Positions 46,307 through 55,293 of a stretch of DNA of 64,000 nucleotides are shown here, in pieces (within the stretch, counting starts at the first letter, position 1; every line of letters begins with the position of its first letter). The stretch comes from Alphaproteobacteria bacterium (GTDB lineage Bacteria > Pseudomonadota > Alphaproteobacteria > RF32 > CAG-239), in NCBI GenBank assembly GCA_900767645.1, contig CAAFZY010000040.1, positions 1 to 64,000 of the forward strand, in the 5' to 3' direction. The translations under genes and the position numbers were made by a program. A model generated the notes under the pieces. The model worked only from the letters and a program-made list of their open reading frames with translations, did not search any database and was not told the DNA's origin.

Positions 46307-48553
46307 TCAGATTGCAATACCATGATCATGAGCATAAGCAGATAATTGCGGACGCAAAGTTCGTTTTGGCGATTTTAGCAAGGTTTGAACGTAGTCGGTA
46401 ATATCTTGAACACGCAAAGTGCGAACCATTTTTTTAACATTGCCGAACGCTGAGCCTGCCATTGATAACTTGCGGAATCCTAAGCCTATCAAGACCATGG
46501 CTTCTATCGGAGTGCCGGCCATTTCACCGCATACCGAACACGGAACGCCGGCTGCATCGGCCTTGTCGATGATTTGCTTTAAGGCGCGCAAAAACGGAGC
46601 CGATAAAACATCATAACGGTCGGTAATACGCGGATTGCCGCGATCGCATGCAAACATAAACTGTGCCAAATCATTGGTGCCGATAGAAATAAAATCGGCA
46701 TATTTTAACACGTCATCAAGCTGAAAAACAACTGACGGAACTTCAATCATCAACCCGACATTAATTTTAGAAGGCATTGCCTCGCCTTTTTTTCGCTCTT
46801 TATCAACTTCAATCATTAAAGTTTCTTTTGCGTCTAAAAATTCTTCAAGACTTGAAATCATCGGGAACATAATGTTGAGTTCTTTGCCGGCGGTCACCTT
46901 TAAAAATGATTTGAGCTGTTGGCGCAAAATGGCGCGGCGGTCAAGTGTAATACGAATTGAACGCCAGCCGATTGCCGGATTGTTTTCTTTCATGTCGCCC
47001 CAATAAGGCAAAAGCTTGTCAGAGCCGACATCTAAACTGCGGAAGATAACTTTTTTATTACCGGCTTTAGACATAAGCTTTTGATAAAAGTTTACCTGTT
47101 GGGCAACATCGGGCATAGTTTCAGATGACATAAACGGAATTTCGGTACGGTATAAACCAATGCCGTCGCATTTGGTAGAATCGATATAATCAAAGTCAAA
47201 ATCAAGTCCGACGTTAATGTTCAAGCTGATGCGTATGCCGTCAAGAGTTTTGCTTGAGAATCGCCGTAATTGCTTCAATTGCTCAAGCAGTAAAGTCATA
47301 TTTTTTTGTTTAGACTTAAATTTTTGCACAATATCATCGGAAGGATTAATGTAAACAAACCCCTCTTCACCGTTAATGCCCAACAGTTCGCCGTCTTTAA
47401 CGTCTTTGAAAATGCCGTTGATTTTAGCAACAACCGGAATGTTTAAGGCTTTGGCCACAATGGCAACATGCATGGTCGGCGTGCCTTCTTCCAAAATCAG
47501 CCCGCGGATTTTTTTGTAGTCGTAATCCATTAAATCAGCCGGACCCATGGTTTGTGCCACAATGATAATATCTTGCTCGTTATTTATTTGATTTAACTTT
47601 TTTTCGTTACCGCTTAAAAACATTCGCAAACGGTCGGCAACATCGCGTAAATCATGCAGTCGTTCTTTTAAGTAAATGTCACTGCTGCCCGAAAGGCGAT
47701 TCCACATATCTTCATAGGCGCGTTCAACAGCCGCATCAGCGGTTAATCCGCCGGCAATGTTATCTGATATTTTACGGTACCAGCCTTTATCGCGCGCAAA
47801 CATACGGTAGGTTTCCAAAATATCGGTATGCTCGCCGATACCGAGTTGCGCCGCGTTGAATTTTTCATCAAGGCTTTTGTTCATTTTTTCTTTAGCGTCT
47901 TCAAGACGGGCAAGTTCTTTGTTAATATCTTCGGCAAAAATTTCAGTCACGGCCTGACGGCGGCGATGCACAACGGCGCTGCCGATACCGTAGCCTTTAT
48001 TGAGCACAATACCTTTCAGGTGATCTTTCAGCCGCAAACCGCGTGATTTGATAAATTTCTTTTTATAAGCAATCATTTCTTCCGATGAAAGGGTCGCGGT
48101 TAAAAACATGGCAACCGTTTCAAGAGCCTCAATATCGGCTTGAGAGTAAGAGTATTCTTGTTTGTGCGCAATTATAACGGTTCCGTAAGTGCGACTCCAG
48201 CGCAAAAGCGGCGCGCCTAAGGCTGACTTAAACGGGCGTTCGTTTTTTTTGCCGTCAGCTTGCTCGGCAGAGTATGAGTATGATAATGTTTGGCGGGTGG
48301 CGGCAATTTCACCTATAAATCCTTCGCCATAACGAATATGATGTTTGTATTGCTTTTCAACTAATCCGGAGCCACATAAAAATTCCAGATAATTGTCGTC
48401 AACCGTAACATAACAAACCGCTGCATCGGCATTAAAGCCGGCGGCCAGAATATGCATAAATTTTTCAAGACGCTCCGACGGGTCTTGATTTTCAGGAATA
48501 GCCTGAATTTGTTTCAGAATTTCCATTGCGGTGTTTTCAATGTTTGTTTGCAT
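46307..48553 (-). CDS. ptsP: PTS-Ntr enzyme I (phosphoenolpyruvate-protein phosphotransferase with GAF domain)
   Basis: Starts the nitrogen phosphotransferase chain (PtsP to NPr to PtsN). The 748 residues have an N-terminal GAF domain (about 1-165), the HPr-binding helical domain, the phospho-histidine motif in EEGTPTMHVAIVAKAL (His near 357) and the PEP-binding barrel (about 420-745, with GLYRTEIPFM, SVCGEMAGTPIEA and LGFRKLSM). GAF signal is unknown; in Alphaproteobacteria this chain controls stringent response and ion transport. It reads toward the rodZ-hisS-prfA genes. Confidence 0.95.
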   Translation of the reverse strand: MQTNIENTAMEILKQIQAIPENQDPSERLEKFMHILAAGFNADAAVCYVTVDDNYLEFLCGSGLVEKQYKHHIRYGEGFIGEIAATRQTLSYSYSAEQADGKKNERPFKSALGAPLLRWSRTYGTVIIAHKQEYSYSQADIEALETVAMFLTATLSSEEMIAYKKKFIKSRGLRLKDHLKGIVLNKGYGIGSAVVHRRRQAVTEIFAEDINKELARLEDAKEKMNKSLDEKFNAAQLGIGEHTDILETYRMFARDKGWYRKISDNIAGGLTADAAVERAYEDMWNRLSGSSDIYLKERLHDLRDVADRLRMFLSGNEKKLNQINNEQDIIIVAQTMGPADLMDYDYKKIRGLILEEGTPTMHVAIVAKALNIPVVAKINGIFKDVKDGELLGINGEEGFVYINPSDDIVQKFKSKQKNMTLLLEQLKQLRRFSSKTLDGIRISLNINVGLDFDFDYIDSTKCDGIGLYRTEIPFMSSETMPDVAQQVNFYQKLMSKAGNKKVIFRSLDVGSDKLLPYWGDMKENNPAIGWRSIRITLDRRAILRQQLKSFLKVTAGKELNIMFPMISSLEEFLDAKETLMIEVDKERKKGEAMPSKINVGLMIEVPSVVFQLDDVLKYADFISIGTNDLAQFMFACDRGNPRITDRYDVLSAPFLRALKQIIDKADAAGVPCSVCGEMAGTPIEAMVLIGLGFRKLSMAGSAFGNVKKMVRTLRVQDITDYVQTLLKSPKRTLRPQLSAYAHDHGIAI

Positions 48554-48649
48554 CTTGCCTCTGATAAAAGAAAAATTATGCTTGTGCTTTATTTATATTA
48601 TTTATATTCTGTTTCAGCAAGCATAAATCTTAATTTATAAGGAGCAAAA

Positions 48650-49012
48650 ATGGCTAATAATTATAAACGCGGCGATAAAGATACTCGTCCGTGGGGCACA
48701 TGGGAAGTTTTGGATTGCGGCGAAACTTTTTGTGTTAAAAAAATTTGCGTTACTCCGCATAACCAATTGTCGTTGCAATTGCATCACCATCGCGGCGAAC
48801 ATTGGATTATTGTAAAAGGCGAGGCTAAAGTTACTTTAGGCGAAGATATTTTGGTGCGTAAGCAAGACGAATCGGTTTACATTCCGGTAAACACCAAACA
48901 CCGAATCCAAAACGACACCGAATCCAATGTTGAATTTATTGAAGTTCAGACCGGCGATAAGCTTGATGAAAACGATATCGTGCGCTTTGAAGACATTTAC
49001 GGTCGTGTTTAG
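48650..49012 (+). CDS. Cupin protein, C-terminal domain of mannose-6-phosphate isomerase type II
   Basis: A 120-residue single cupin. DTRPWGTWEVLD and the metal-site HHHRGEHW (His near 45-47, Glu near 50) match the C-terminal phosphomannose isomerase domain of the bifunctional ManC enzymes, here standing alone. It could isomerise fructose-6-phosphate and mannose-6-phosphate or bind a sugar-nucleotide. A GGAG Shine-Dalgarno precedes the ATG. It is divergent from ptsP and ends with a terminator. Confidence 0.85.
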   Translation: MANNYKRGDKDTRPWGTWEVLDCGETFCVKKICVTPHNQLSLQLHHHRGEHWIIVKGEAKVTLGEDILVRKQDESVYIPVNTKHRIQNDTESNVEFIEVQTGDKLDENDIVRFEDIYGRV

Positions 49013-49022
49013 CGATTTTTAA

Positions 49023-49049
49023 GCCGGAGAGTAAAATCTCCGGTTTTTT
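49023..49049 (+). terminator. Rho-independent terminator of the cupin gene
   Basis: Stem CCGGAGA / TCTCCGG (49024-49030, 49037-49043) followed by six T. Confidence 0.85.
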
Positions 49050-49148
49050 GTTGTGCATAAGTTTGTTAAAAACTCATTTCGTGATTGCGAATCTGTAAAA
49101 GTTAAATAATAGTTAATACGAAAATTAACCTGACTTTAAGGATTTGAA

Positions 49149-49550
49149 ATGGATTTTGAAACAGATTACGTAACCGCACAAACCGATAATATTGTTATTT
49201 CGGCTTGTCAGGCTTTTTTGGAAGAAGATGAGGAAAATGCCTGCGGTTATTATTTGCGGATTGAAAATAATTCAGACGACCGAATCCAAATTTTAGGTAA
49301 AAATTTTAATATTACCGATGATCGCGGTAACAGCTATTATGATAATGCTCCGGGGTTTAAGGGCGAATTGCCGGAACTGGAACCCGGTGAGTATTTTGAA
49401 TTTTCGACCAGTGCGCCGATGTTTGCGGCTCAGGCGGTTTTGTACGGCAGTTTTCAAATTATGAGCGAGCGCCGAAACCAAATTAAAATCATTAAAATTC
49501 CGCCGGTATCATTAATCGGCAATGCGGAAGTGTTTACAACGCTCAACTAA
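49149..49550 (+). CDS. apaG: ApaG-domain protein
   Basis: A 133-residue beta-rich protein of the ApaG/DUF525 family, with the YYLRIENNSDDRIQILGKNFNITDDRG segment and the LEPGEYFEFSTSAP loop. ApaG is a fibronectin-III-like fold seen in many Proteobacteria; its role is unclear, with suggested links to nucleotide or cobalt resistance. It converges on hdaA with a 4-bp overlap. Confidence 0.9.
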   Translation: MDFETDYVTAQTDNIVISACQAFLEEDEENACGYYLRIENNSDDRIQILGKNFNITDDRGNSYYDNAPGFKGELPELEPGEYFEFSTSAPMFAAQAVLYGSFQIMSERRNQIKIIKIPPVSLIGNAEVFTTLN

Positions 49551-50278
49551 AACAGTTCCTGTTGAACGTTTGTGTTTAAAATTTTCATGGCTTCTTTTAC
49601 AATCGGAATTGATACGGCTCTTTTGCAGGCAAGCGAAACAGCATCAATTTCGTCCACCAATTTTTGGGCGTAAGAAAATGAGCGCTGCATATTTTGTATA
49701 ATATAATTAAGAACTTCCGGTGAAATAATTATCTGTCGGTCATTAAACAGTTTTACAATTAAAGCCGTAAGCATAGTGTCATCAGGTTCGCCGATGGCTA
49801 TGCTTGGCACGGCGTTCAGGCGTGACCGTAAATCGGGTAATTTGAAATACATGCGGGCAGGCGCTTGTTCTGCCGTAAACAATATATAGCCCCCCTCGTT
49901 TTGATAGAGGTTAAATAAGTGAAACAATGCCTCATTATCAACTTTGGGGGTTAAATTTTCAACAACCAAACACGGATTGTCGCGATGGAGCCGTTCGACA
50001 TTGCGTGAGTTTATGGCAGACGACTGAATGATTTGCACTGAAATAGGGGGTTCGCAACATGCGGCAACGTGTTCGGCAAAAACATGTGCCAAATGTGATT
50101 TTCCGCAACCTTCCGGTCCATACAGCACAATGGCGAAGAATGGCCAATCGGGCCACATTTCAACCATATTTAAGGCTTCGATGTTACAATTTGCCGCCAT
50201 AAAATCATCACGCCCGAAATCGGTACGCGGCTTAAATTTTAACGGGAACTGTTTTATTTTTAAATCTGCGGTGTTCAT
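49547..50278 (-). CDS. hdaA: HdaA/DnaA-like AAA+ regulator of replication initiation
   Basis: A 243-residue short DnaA relative lacking the DNA-binding domain. It has an N-terminal segment (KIKQFPLKFKPRTDFGRDDF) that may hold the clamp-binding motif, Walker A YGPEGCGKSH (about 53-62), a Walker B LVVENL, and sensor residues ending in SYAQKLVDEID. HdaA binds the sliding clamp and drives hydrolysis of DnaA-ATP to stop re-initiation. It is downstream of cckA with a 2-bp gap, so the two are co-transcribed. Confidence 0.88.
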   Translation of the reverse strand: MNTADLKIKQFPLKFKPRTDFGRDDFMAANCNIEALNMVEMWPDWPFFAIVLYGPEGCGKSHLAHVFAEHVAACCEPPISVQIIQSSAINSRNVERLHRDNPCLVVENLTPKVDNEALFHLFNLYQNEGGYILFTAEQAPARMYFKLPDLRSRLNAVPSIAIGEPDDTMLTALIVKLFNDRQIIISPEVLNYIIQNMQRSFSYAQKLVDEIDAVSLACKRAVSIPIVKEAMKILNTNVQQELF

Positions 50279-50280
50279 TT

Positions 50281-52863
50281 TTAACTGTTTAACAACTCAA
50301 AAACTTTTTTGGTTAAATCGCCCAAACTATATGGTTTGGCAATAAATTCAAACTCTTCCGAACCGTTAAGCTCACGGCGGGCAATTTCTTCTGAATATCC
50401 GGAAGCTAAAATAATTTTTATATCCGGATACATTTTTTTCACCTCTTTGGCTAAATCCGCGCCGCTCATGCCGGGCATAACCATATCGGTAATCATCAGA
50501 TTAAATTTTTCGCCTTTATTTAATAAATCTAGGGCATTTTCGGCGCAGTTGCAAGGGGTAACTTCAAAGCCTTTGCGTTTTAAGGCTCTAAATCCGAATG
50601 CTCTGACCGAATCTTCATCTTCCACAAATAAAATTTTAACTTCTTGCGGGTTTATGTCGGTGTTGTGATTATGATCAAGCGCGGAAACATTAAGCCCGAA
50701 TATGATTTTAGGAGCTTCGGCCGCTGACGATGTTAATACCGGTATTTGATTGTTTTCGGTCTGAACGACCGCGGGTTCGTTGTCTGAAGTGGCAAAACGC
50801 GGTAAATGTATTGAAAAAACAGTGCCTTGCCCGACAGTGCTTTTAACTTTAATAAATCCTTCGGTTTGACGCACAATGCCGTAAACCATGGCTAATCCTA
50901 AACCGGTGCCGGAACCGACTATGTTCTTTTTGGTAGAGAAAAACGGTTCAAAAATGCGATTTAAATTTTCAGGCGGAATTCCGCAGCCTGTATCTGATAC
51001 GTCAATAACCACAAAATCGCCGGCGGCGACAGTATCGGCGCCAAACACATAAGGTTCGCTTAAAGTTTCGGCGTGGGTGGAAATTTTTAACGATCCTTTG
51101 CCGTGCATGGCGTCGCGGGCATTAACCGCCAAATTGATAATTACCTGCGAAAGCTGTACGGGATCTACTTTAACATAACCTAAATCGGTGCCGTGATTAA
51201 ATTCAAGTTTGATGTTTTCGCCGATTGTGCGCTTTAACATCGGGTGCAAATCGGTTAAGCTTTCCGTAATGTCGGTTTTTTTGGGTTTTAAGGGTTGCTT
51301 GCGCGAAAAAGCCAAAAGCTGACGCACTAAAGCGGTGGCTCGGTTGGCGTTTTGTTTAATTTGCGAAAGGTCGGCAAAGGAAGGATCGCCGACGCCGTGG
51401 CGCTGCAGCAATAAATCACAGAAGCCTATCATGGCGGTAAGCAAATTGTTAAAGTCGTGCGCAATGCCGCCGGCAAGCTGTCCCATGGCTTGCATTTTTT
51501 GTGCTTGAGCGAATCGTTGCTCCAAATTTTTTTGCTCGGTGGTATCGGTAAGATATAAAATTAAACCGTCAAGAGTTTCTTTTTCACATAAAATACGGCG
51601 CTGCGGAGCAATATAAATATGAATATTTTTGCCGGACTGCAGAGTTGTTTCGGTTTGCGTAAGCTCGCGGTTTTGCTGATTTTGGGCAAATTTAGCGTAT
51701 TCTGTTTGCAAAAGCCGTATGGTTTCGGCAGGCAACAAGTCGGCAAGGTTTAAATTTTCCGTATGCTCGGTGGCGGTTTCCAAAATTTCAGCGGCTTTAT
51801 TGTTGGCAAGAAACACCTGATTATCAGCGTTGCAGAATACCACTCCGCAAGGCGCCGAATTGAACAACCAATCAACTTTGTCGGTAACATAGTTTAATTG
51901 TTCGCGTAAACTGGCATCGTTAGGCAGATTTTTTAAGGTGACACCTCTGATTTTGATTTTATCATCATCTTTGAAATTGTTTTGCAGTACATAAATTTGT
52001 GAAGTTTCATCGTCGGCGGTTTTAAAAAGCCCGAACCCGACAAAAGACGGTTTGCGTGAATTTAAAATACCGGTATCGTGTACTATTAAGTTTTTCAATG
52101 AAGTTCCAACCAAATTTTCTTTCGGTGATGAGAGTTGGAGGGCAAAAGTTTCATTAACATATTCAAGATTATAATCGGAATCGGCAATGTAAATACCGAT
52201 AGGCATTTGATTAATGAAAGTATGGAGTTTTTTGCGTTCTGCCTCAAGAGTTTTTTCCATGTTTTGATTGGCGGTAATATCTTTAAGCGACCAAAAAAAG
52301 TAGGTTTCTTTTTCAATTTTTTTAATAGAAAACTCTTCTTCAAAAATATCGGTCTTTTTTAAATAAATCGGCTTAACGGTTATTTTGTACCATTTTTCTT
52401 TGTTTTCCAAGAGCAGAGATAAAACAATACTTTCGGTTTTAAGGCTTTTAAGCGCCAACTGCAAACGTTGAAAGTTAAGCAGATTTTGTCGTTCATCAAC
52501 CAAGTTGTTTTGCAGTTTTTCAATAACAGAATCGGTGCCGAAAAACTTGTTTGCCGGCTTGTTTTCAATAATTGTTTCGCCATTGCGGTTATCTATACGG
52601 TTAATAGTTTCGCGACTGCTTAAAATTTCATTGGCGAATCCGCCGTAAGTAATGGCCTCTTCGCTTGCTTTCATAATTTTGATGGATAGACAGATACAGC
52701 TTATGGTAATCAGTAAAATCAGCAAAATGATATATATCGAATATTGCGGGTAAATAAATAACATCAACAGGCTGACAGCCAATGATACAATTGCGTATAC
52801 CAAAGCGCTCAACGCTTTTTCAAGTTGGCGATCGGGACGGTTAATGTTGTTTTTACTGAGCAT
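50281..52863 (-). CDS. cckA: Hybrid sensor histidine kinase CckA
   Basis: Cell-cycle kinase/phosphatase controlling CtrA through ChpT. The 860 residues have two N-terminal membrane segments (about 16-60), PAS domains (about 100-450), the HisKA helix GGIAHDFNNLL (His469), a HATPase core with INLAVNARDAM and GTGLGLAMVYGIV, and a C-terminal receiver with phosphoacceptor Asp793 in LMITDMVMPG. The motif GGIAHDFNNLLTAMIGF is diagnostic of CckA. It is first in a cckA-hdaA operon, and CtrA-type motifs occur in the candidate oriC. ctrA and chpT are not in the window. Confidence 0.92.
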   Translation of the reverse strand: MLSKNNINRPDRQLEKALSALVYAIVSLAVSLLMLFIYPQYSIYIILLILLITISCICLSIKIMKASEEAITYGGFANEILSSRETINRIDNRNGETIIENKPANKFFGTDSVIEKLQNNLVDERQNLLNFQRLQLALKSLKTESIVLSLLLENKEKWYKITVKPIYLKKTDIFEEEFSIKKIEKETYFFWSLKDITANQNMEKTLEAERKKLHTFINQMPIGIYIADSDYNLEYVNETFALQLSSPKENLVGTSLKNLIVHDTGILNSRKPSFVGFGLFKTADDETSQIYVLQNNFKDDDKIKIRGVTLKNLPNDASLREQLNYVTDKVDWLFNSAPCGVVFCNADNQVFLANNKAAEILETATEHTENLNLADLLPAETIRLLQTEYAKFAQNQQNRELTQTETTLQSGKNIHIYIAPQRRILCEKETLDGLILYLTDTTEQKNLEQRFAQAQKMQAMGQLAGGIAHDFNNLLTAMIGFCDLLLQRHGVGDPSFADLSQIKQNANRATALVRQLLAFSRKQPLKPKKTDITESLTDLHPMLKRTIGENIKLEFNHGTDLGYVKVDPVQLSQVIINLAVNARDAMHGKGSLKISTHAETLSEPYVFGADTVAAGDFVVIDVSDTGCGIPPENLNRIFEPFFSTKKNIVGSGTGLGLAMVYGIVRQTEGFIKVKSTVGQGTVFSIHLPRFATSDNEPAVVQTENNQIPVLTSSAAEAPKIIFGLNVSALDHNHNTDINPQEVKILFVEDEDSVRAFGFRALKRKGFEVTPCNCAENALDLLNKGEKFNLMITDMVMPGMSGADLAKEVKKMYPDIKIILASGYSEEIARRELNGSEEFEFIAKPYSLGDLTKKVFELLNS

Positions 52864-52879
52864 TTACATACTTTCGAAA

Positions 52880-52911
52880 TAATCGGGCAGGCGCAAATTA
52901 ACCTGCCCGAT
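52880..52911 (-). terminator. GC-rich hairpin between pgm and cckA
   Basis: Perfect 10-bp stem ATCGGGCAGG / CCTGCCCGAT (52882-52891, 52902-52911) 10 bp after the pgm stop on the minus strand. The T-run is weak, so it may attenuate rather than fully stop transcription into cckA. Confidence 0.65.
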
Positions 52912-52921
52912 ACGCAGTTGA

Positions 52922-54541
52922 TTATGTTGTAACGTCAGCCTTGGTTTTGCCGGTACGCTTACTGATTTCGGCAATATCAGAAGCAATTTGCGCAATCGGC
53001 TTTAACATTGCAAGCGGATCGGCATCAAGGTTTTGGGTTTCATAAGCTTCAAGATAAACACGCAGAGTGGCGCCGTTGGTGCCGGTGCCGGATAAGCGGT
53101 AAACAATGCGCGAACCATCGGCAAAGCGTATGATTAAGCCGTTTTTAGTGGAACTGCCGTCAACGGGATCGTTATAAATGAACGGAGCAGCATCGGAAAC
53201 CTTATAATTGCCGAAAGTTTTGCCGTTTAAGCTCGGTAATTTAGCTTCCAGATCAGCCATAAGGTTATCGGCAACATTGGTGTCAATACCTTCATAGTCA
53301 AAGCGCAAATAATAACTGCGCCCGTATTTTTTCCAGAAATCGCGAGTTGTTTGCTCAACCGATTTTCCGGTGGTGGCAATAATGTTTAACCAGAACAACA
53401 CTGCCCAAATGCCGTCTTTTTCACGGATATGGCTGGAGCCGGTGCCAAAACTTTCTTCACCGCAGAAGGTAATGCGTTTGGAATCCATAAGGTTGCAAAA
53501 ATATTTCCAACCGGTCGGAACTTCGTAATAACCGATATTTAAGGCTTTGGCCACACGCGAAACCGCCGTTGAAGTTGCGGCCGATTTGGCTACGCCGTAA
53601 ATGCCGTCTTTGTAAGCCGGAATGTATTTATAATTATCGGTCAAAATAGCAAGGCTGTCGCTCGGAGTAACAAAAAATTTGCGACCTAAAATCATATTGC
53701 GGTCGCCGTCGCCGTCATTGGCGGCGCCAAAATCGGGGCCGTTGTCCGAATACATAAAATCAACCAGATTTTTAGCATAAATTAAATTCGGATCAGGGTG
53801 CAGACCGCCGAAGTCAGGCTTAGGAATAAAGTTGCGCACAGAGCCTTTTGGCGCGCCTAAAACTTCTTCAAAAATTTTAATGGCATAAGGGCCGGTAACG
53901 GCGTTCATGGCGTCAAACACCATGGTAAAGCCGCCGGCGAAAAGTTTTTTAATGGCGGCAAAGTCAAAAATGTTTTCCATCATTTCAGTGTAAATGCCAA
54001 TCGGATCAATAACCTCAATTTCCATATCGCCCAATTTTTGCGTGCCTAAATTTTGCAGATTGACGTCAGGTGCGTCAAAAATTTTGAAAGCTGAAATTTC
54101 TTTAGTGCGGGCGTAAATGGCGTCGCTGATTTTGGAAGAGCATTGTCCGCCGCTTTTGGTGGCGTATTTAATACCGAAGTCGCCGTTTTCACCCCCGGGG
54201 TTGTGCGATGCGGACAGAACCAAACCGCCGTCAGCGTGATTTTTTAATAAAACTTCAGATGAGGCCGGAGTTGAAATCATACCGTTTTGACCGATAATTA
54301 ATTTTTTCATACCGTTAGCGGCGGCAAGTTTGATAATTTTTTGAATGGCAATGTCGTTATAATAGCGTCCGTCGCCGCCTAAAACAAAGGTTTGTCCTTT
54401 TACGCCGCCGATGGCGTCAAACAAGCTTTGAATAAAGTTTTCAATATAATTGGGCTGGGAAACGATTTTAGATTTTTTACGAATACCGGCCGTTCCCATT
54501 TTTTGGTCGGTATAAGGCGTTGTCGCAATAGTTTTTATCAT
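52922..54541 (-). CDS. pgm: Alpha-D-glucose phosphate-specific phosphoglucomutase
   Basis: Interconverts glucose-1-phosphate and glucose-6-phosphate. The 539 residues show the phosphoserine loop LSASHNPGGENGDFGIKY (about 129-146), the metal loop DGDGDRN near 281, the sugar-binding GEESFG near 361 and the C-terminal phosphate-binding region RLSGTGTNGATLR near 489. Length is normal for the glucose-specific class. It supplies glucose-1-phosphate for glycogen, capsule and lipopolysaccharide precursors. Confidence 0.95.
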   Translation of the reverse strand: MIKTIATTPYTDQKMGTAGIRKKSKIVSQPNYIENFIQSLFDAIGGVKGQTFVLGGDGRYYNDIAIQKIIKLAAANGMKKLIIGQNGMISTPASSEVLLKNHADGGLVLSASHNPGGENGDFGIKYATKSGGQCSSKISDAIYARTKEISAFKIFDAPDVNLQNLGTQKLGDMEIEVIDPIGIYTEMMENIFDFAAIKKLFAGGFTMVFDAMNAVTGPYAIKIFEEVLGAPKGSVRNFIPKPDFGGLHPDPNLIYAKNLVDFMYSDNGPDFGAANDGDGDRNMILGRKFFVTPSDSLAILTDNYKYIPAYKDGIYGVAKSAATSTAVSRVAKALNIGYYEVPTGWKYFCNLMDSKRITFCGEESFGTGSSHIREKDGIWAVLFWLNIIATTGKSVEQTTRDFWKKYGRSYYLRFDYEGIDTNVADNLMADLEAKLPSLNGKTFGNYKVSDAAPFIYNDPVDGSSTKNGLIIRFADGSRIVYRLSGTGTNGATLRVYLEAYETQNLDADPLAMLKPIAQIASDIAEISKRTGKTKADVTT

Positions 54542-54619
54542 ATTCCTATTCCTTTTAACGTTAATAATACCCTGATAGAAGATATAATGCCTTAAAAGAT
54601 TTTACAGGTAAAGCAAAAT

Positions 54620-55291
54620 TTATTTGTTCTGCCATATAAAATCGGTAAGTTTTTTTAAATTGCGGCGGGCGTATAAATCCGGTAAGTCAAACAAAGTTTT
54701 AAATTCAGGCAAATCTTTATCGGAAACAGTTACGCCTTGCAGAAAGCCTTTGCCGTATTCGTCGCGCCAATTAAGGTTGGGCGCAACGGAAAAGCCTGAA
54801 AATTTGCCGGCATTTTTAAGTTGTTGCAAGTTTTCAGGCGCGTAATCGTCGTTGGGGCAGATAATCCAGCGAAAAGCATTTTGTCCGGCGGCGGCGCGCT
54901 TTTTTTTGGCTTCCCAAATCAGCGCGGCAAAAAGACTGTTTTGGGCGGTTAAATATTGCAACGCATCTTTTCCGCGGAGCATAGTAAGCACAATATCCGC
55001 CGCTTGAAAATATTCGGCGTTCGGCGAATCTAAAATAATCGCGTCATACAGGCTGTTTATTTCCGACAATATGCCTTTTTTTAAGGAATAATATTGCGGT
55101 ATCGGCAAATTATAACGCTTGCTTAAATTAAGGGTATAGCGCTTGGCCACAAACATGGCAAGCGGGCTGTTATTAATATCGTCAAGCACGGCGGTTTTAT
55201 AGTCTTTGGCCAGTATAACCGCCAGATGAGCCGATAGCATGGTTTTTCCGGTGCCGGTGTTGGGGCTGTTAATAACAATAACTTGTGCCAT
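54620..55291 (-). CDS. MipZ/ParA-like P-loop ATPase
   Basis: A 223-residue member of the ParA/MinD group. The P-loop reads SPNTGTGKTML (9-19), so the second conserved Lys (position 16) is kept but the signature Lys of the deviant Walker A is replaced by Pro/Asn. AVLDDINNSP and AIILDSPNAEYF hold the Walker A' and B positions. Alphaproteobacterial MipZ places the division septum by binding ParB, and the size fits; but loss of the signature Lys and a divergent C-terminus make this tentative. It is 2 bp downstream of the carboxypeptidase gene. Confidence 0.6.
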   Translation of the reverse strand: MAQVIVINSPNTGTGKTMLSAHLAVILAKDYKTAVLDDINNSPLAMFVAKRYTLNLSKRYNLPIPQYYSLKKGILSEINSLYDAIILDSPNAEYFQAADIVLTMLRGKDALQYLTAQNSLFAALIWEAKKKRAAAGQNAFRWIICPNDDYAPENLQQLKNAGKFSGFSVAPNLNWRDEYGKGFLQGVTVSDKDLPEFKTLFDLPDLYARRNLKKLTDFIWQNK

Positions 55292-55293
55292 GA

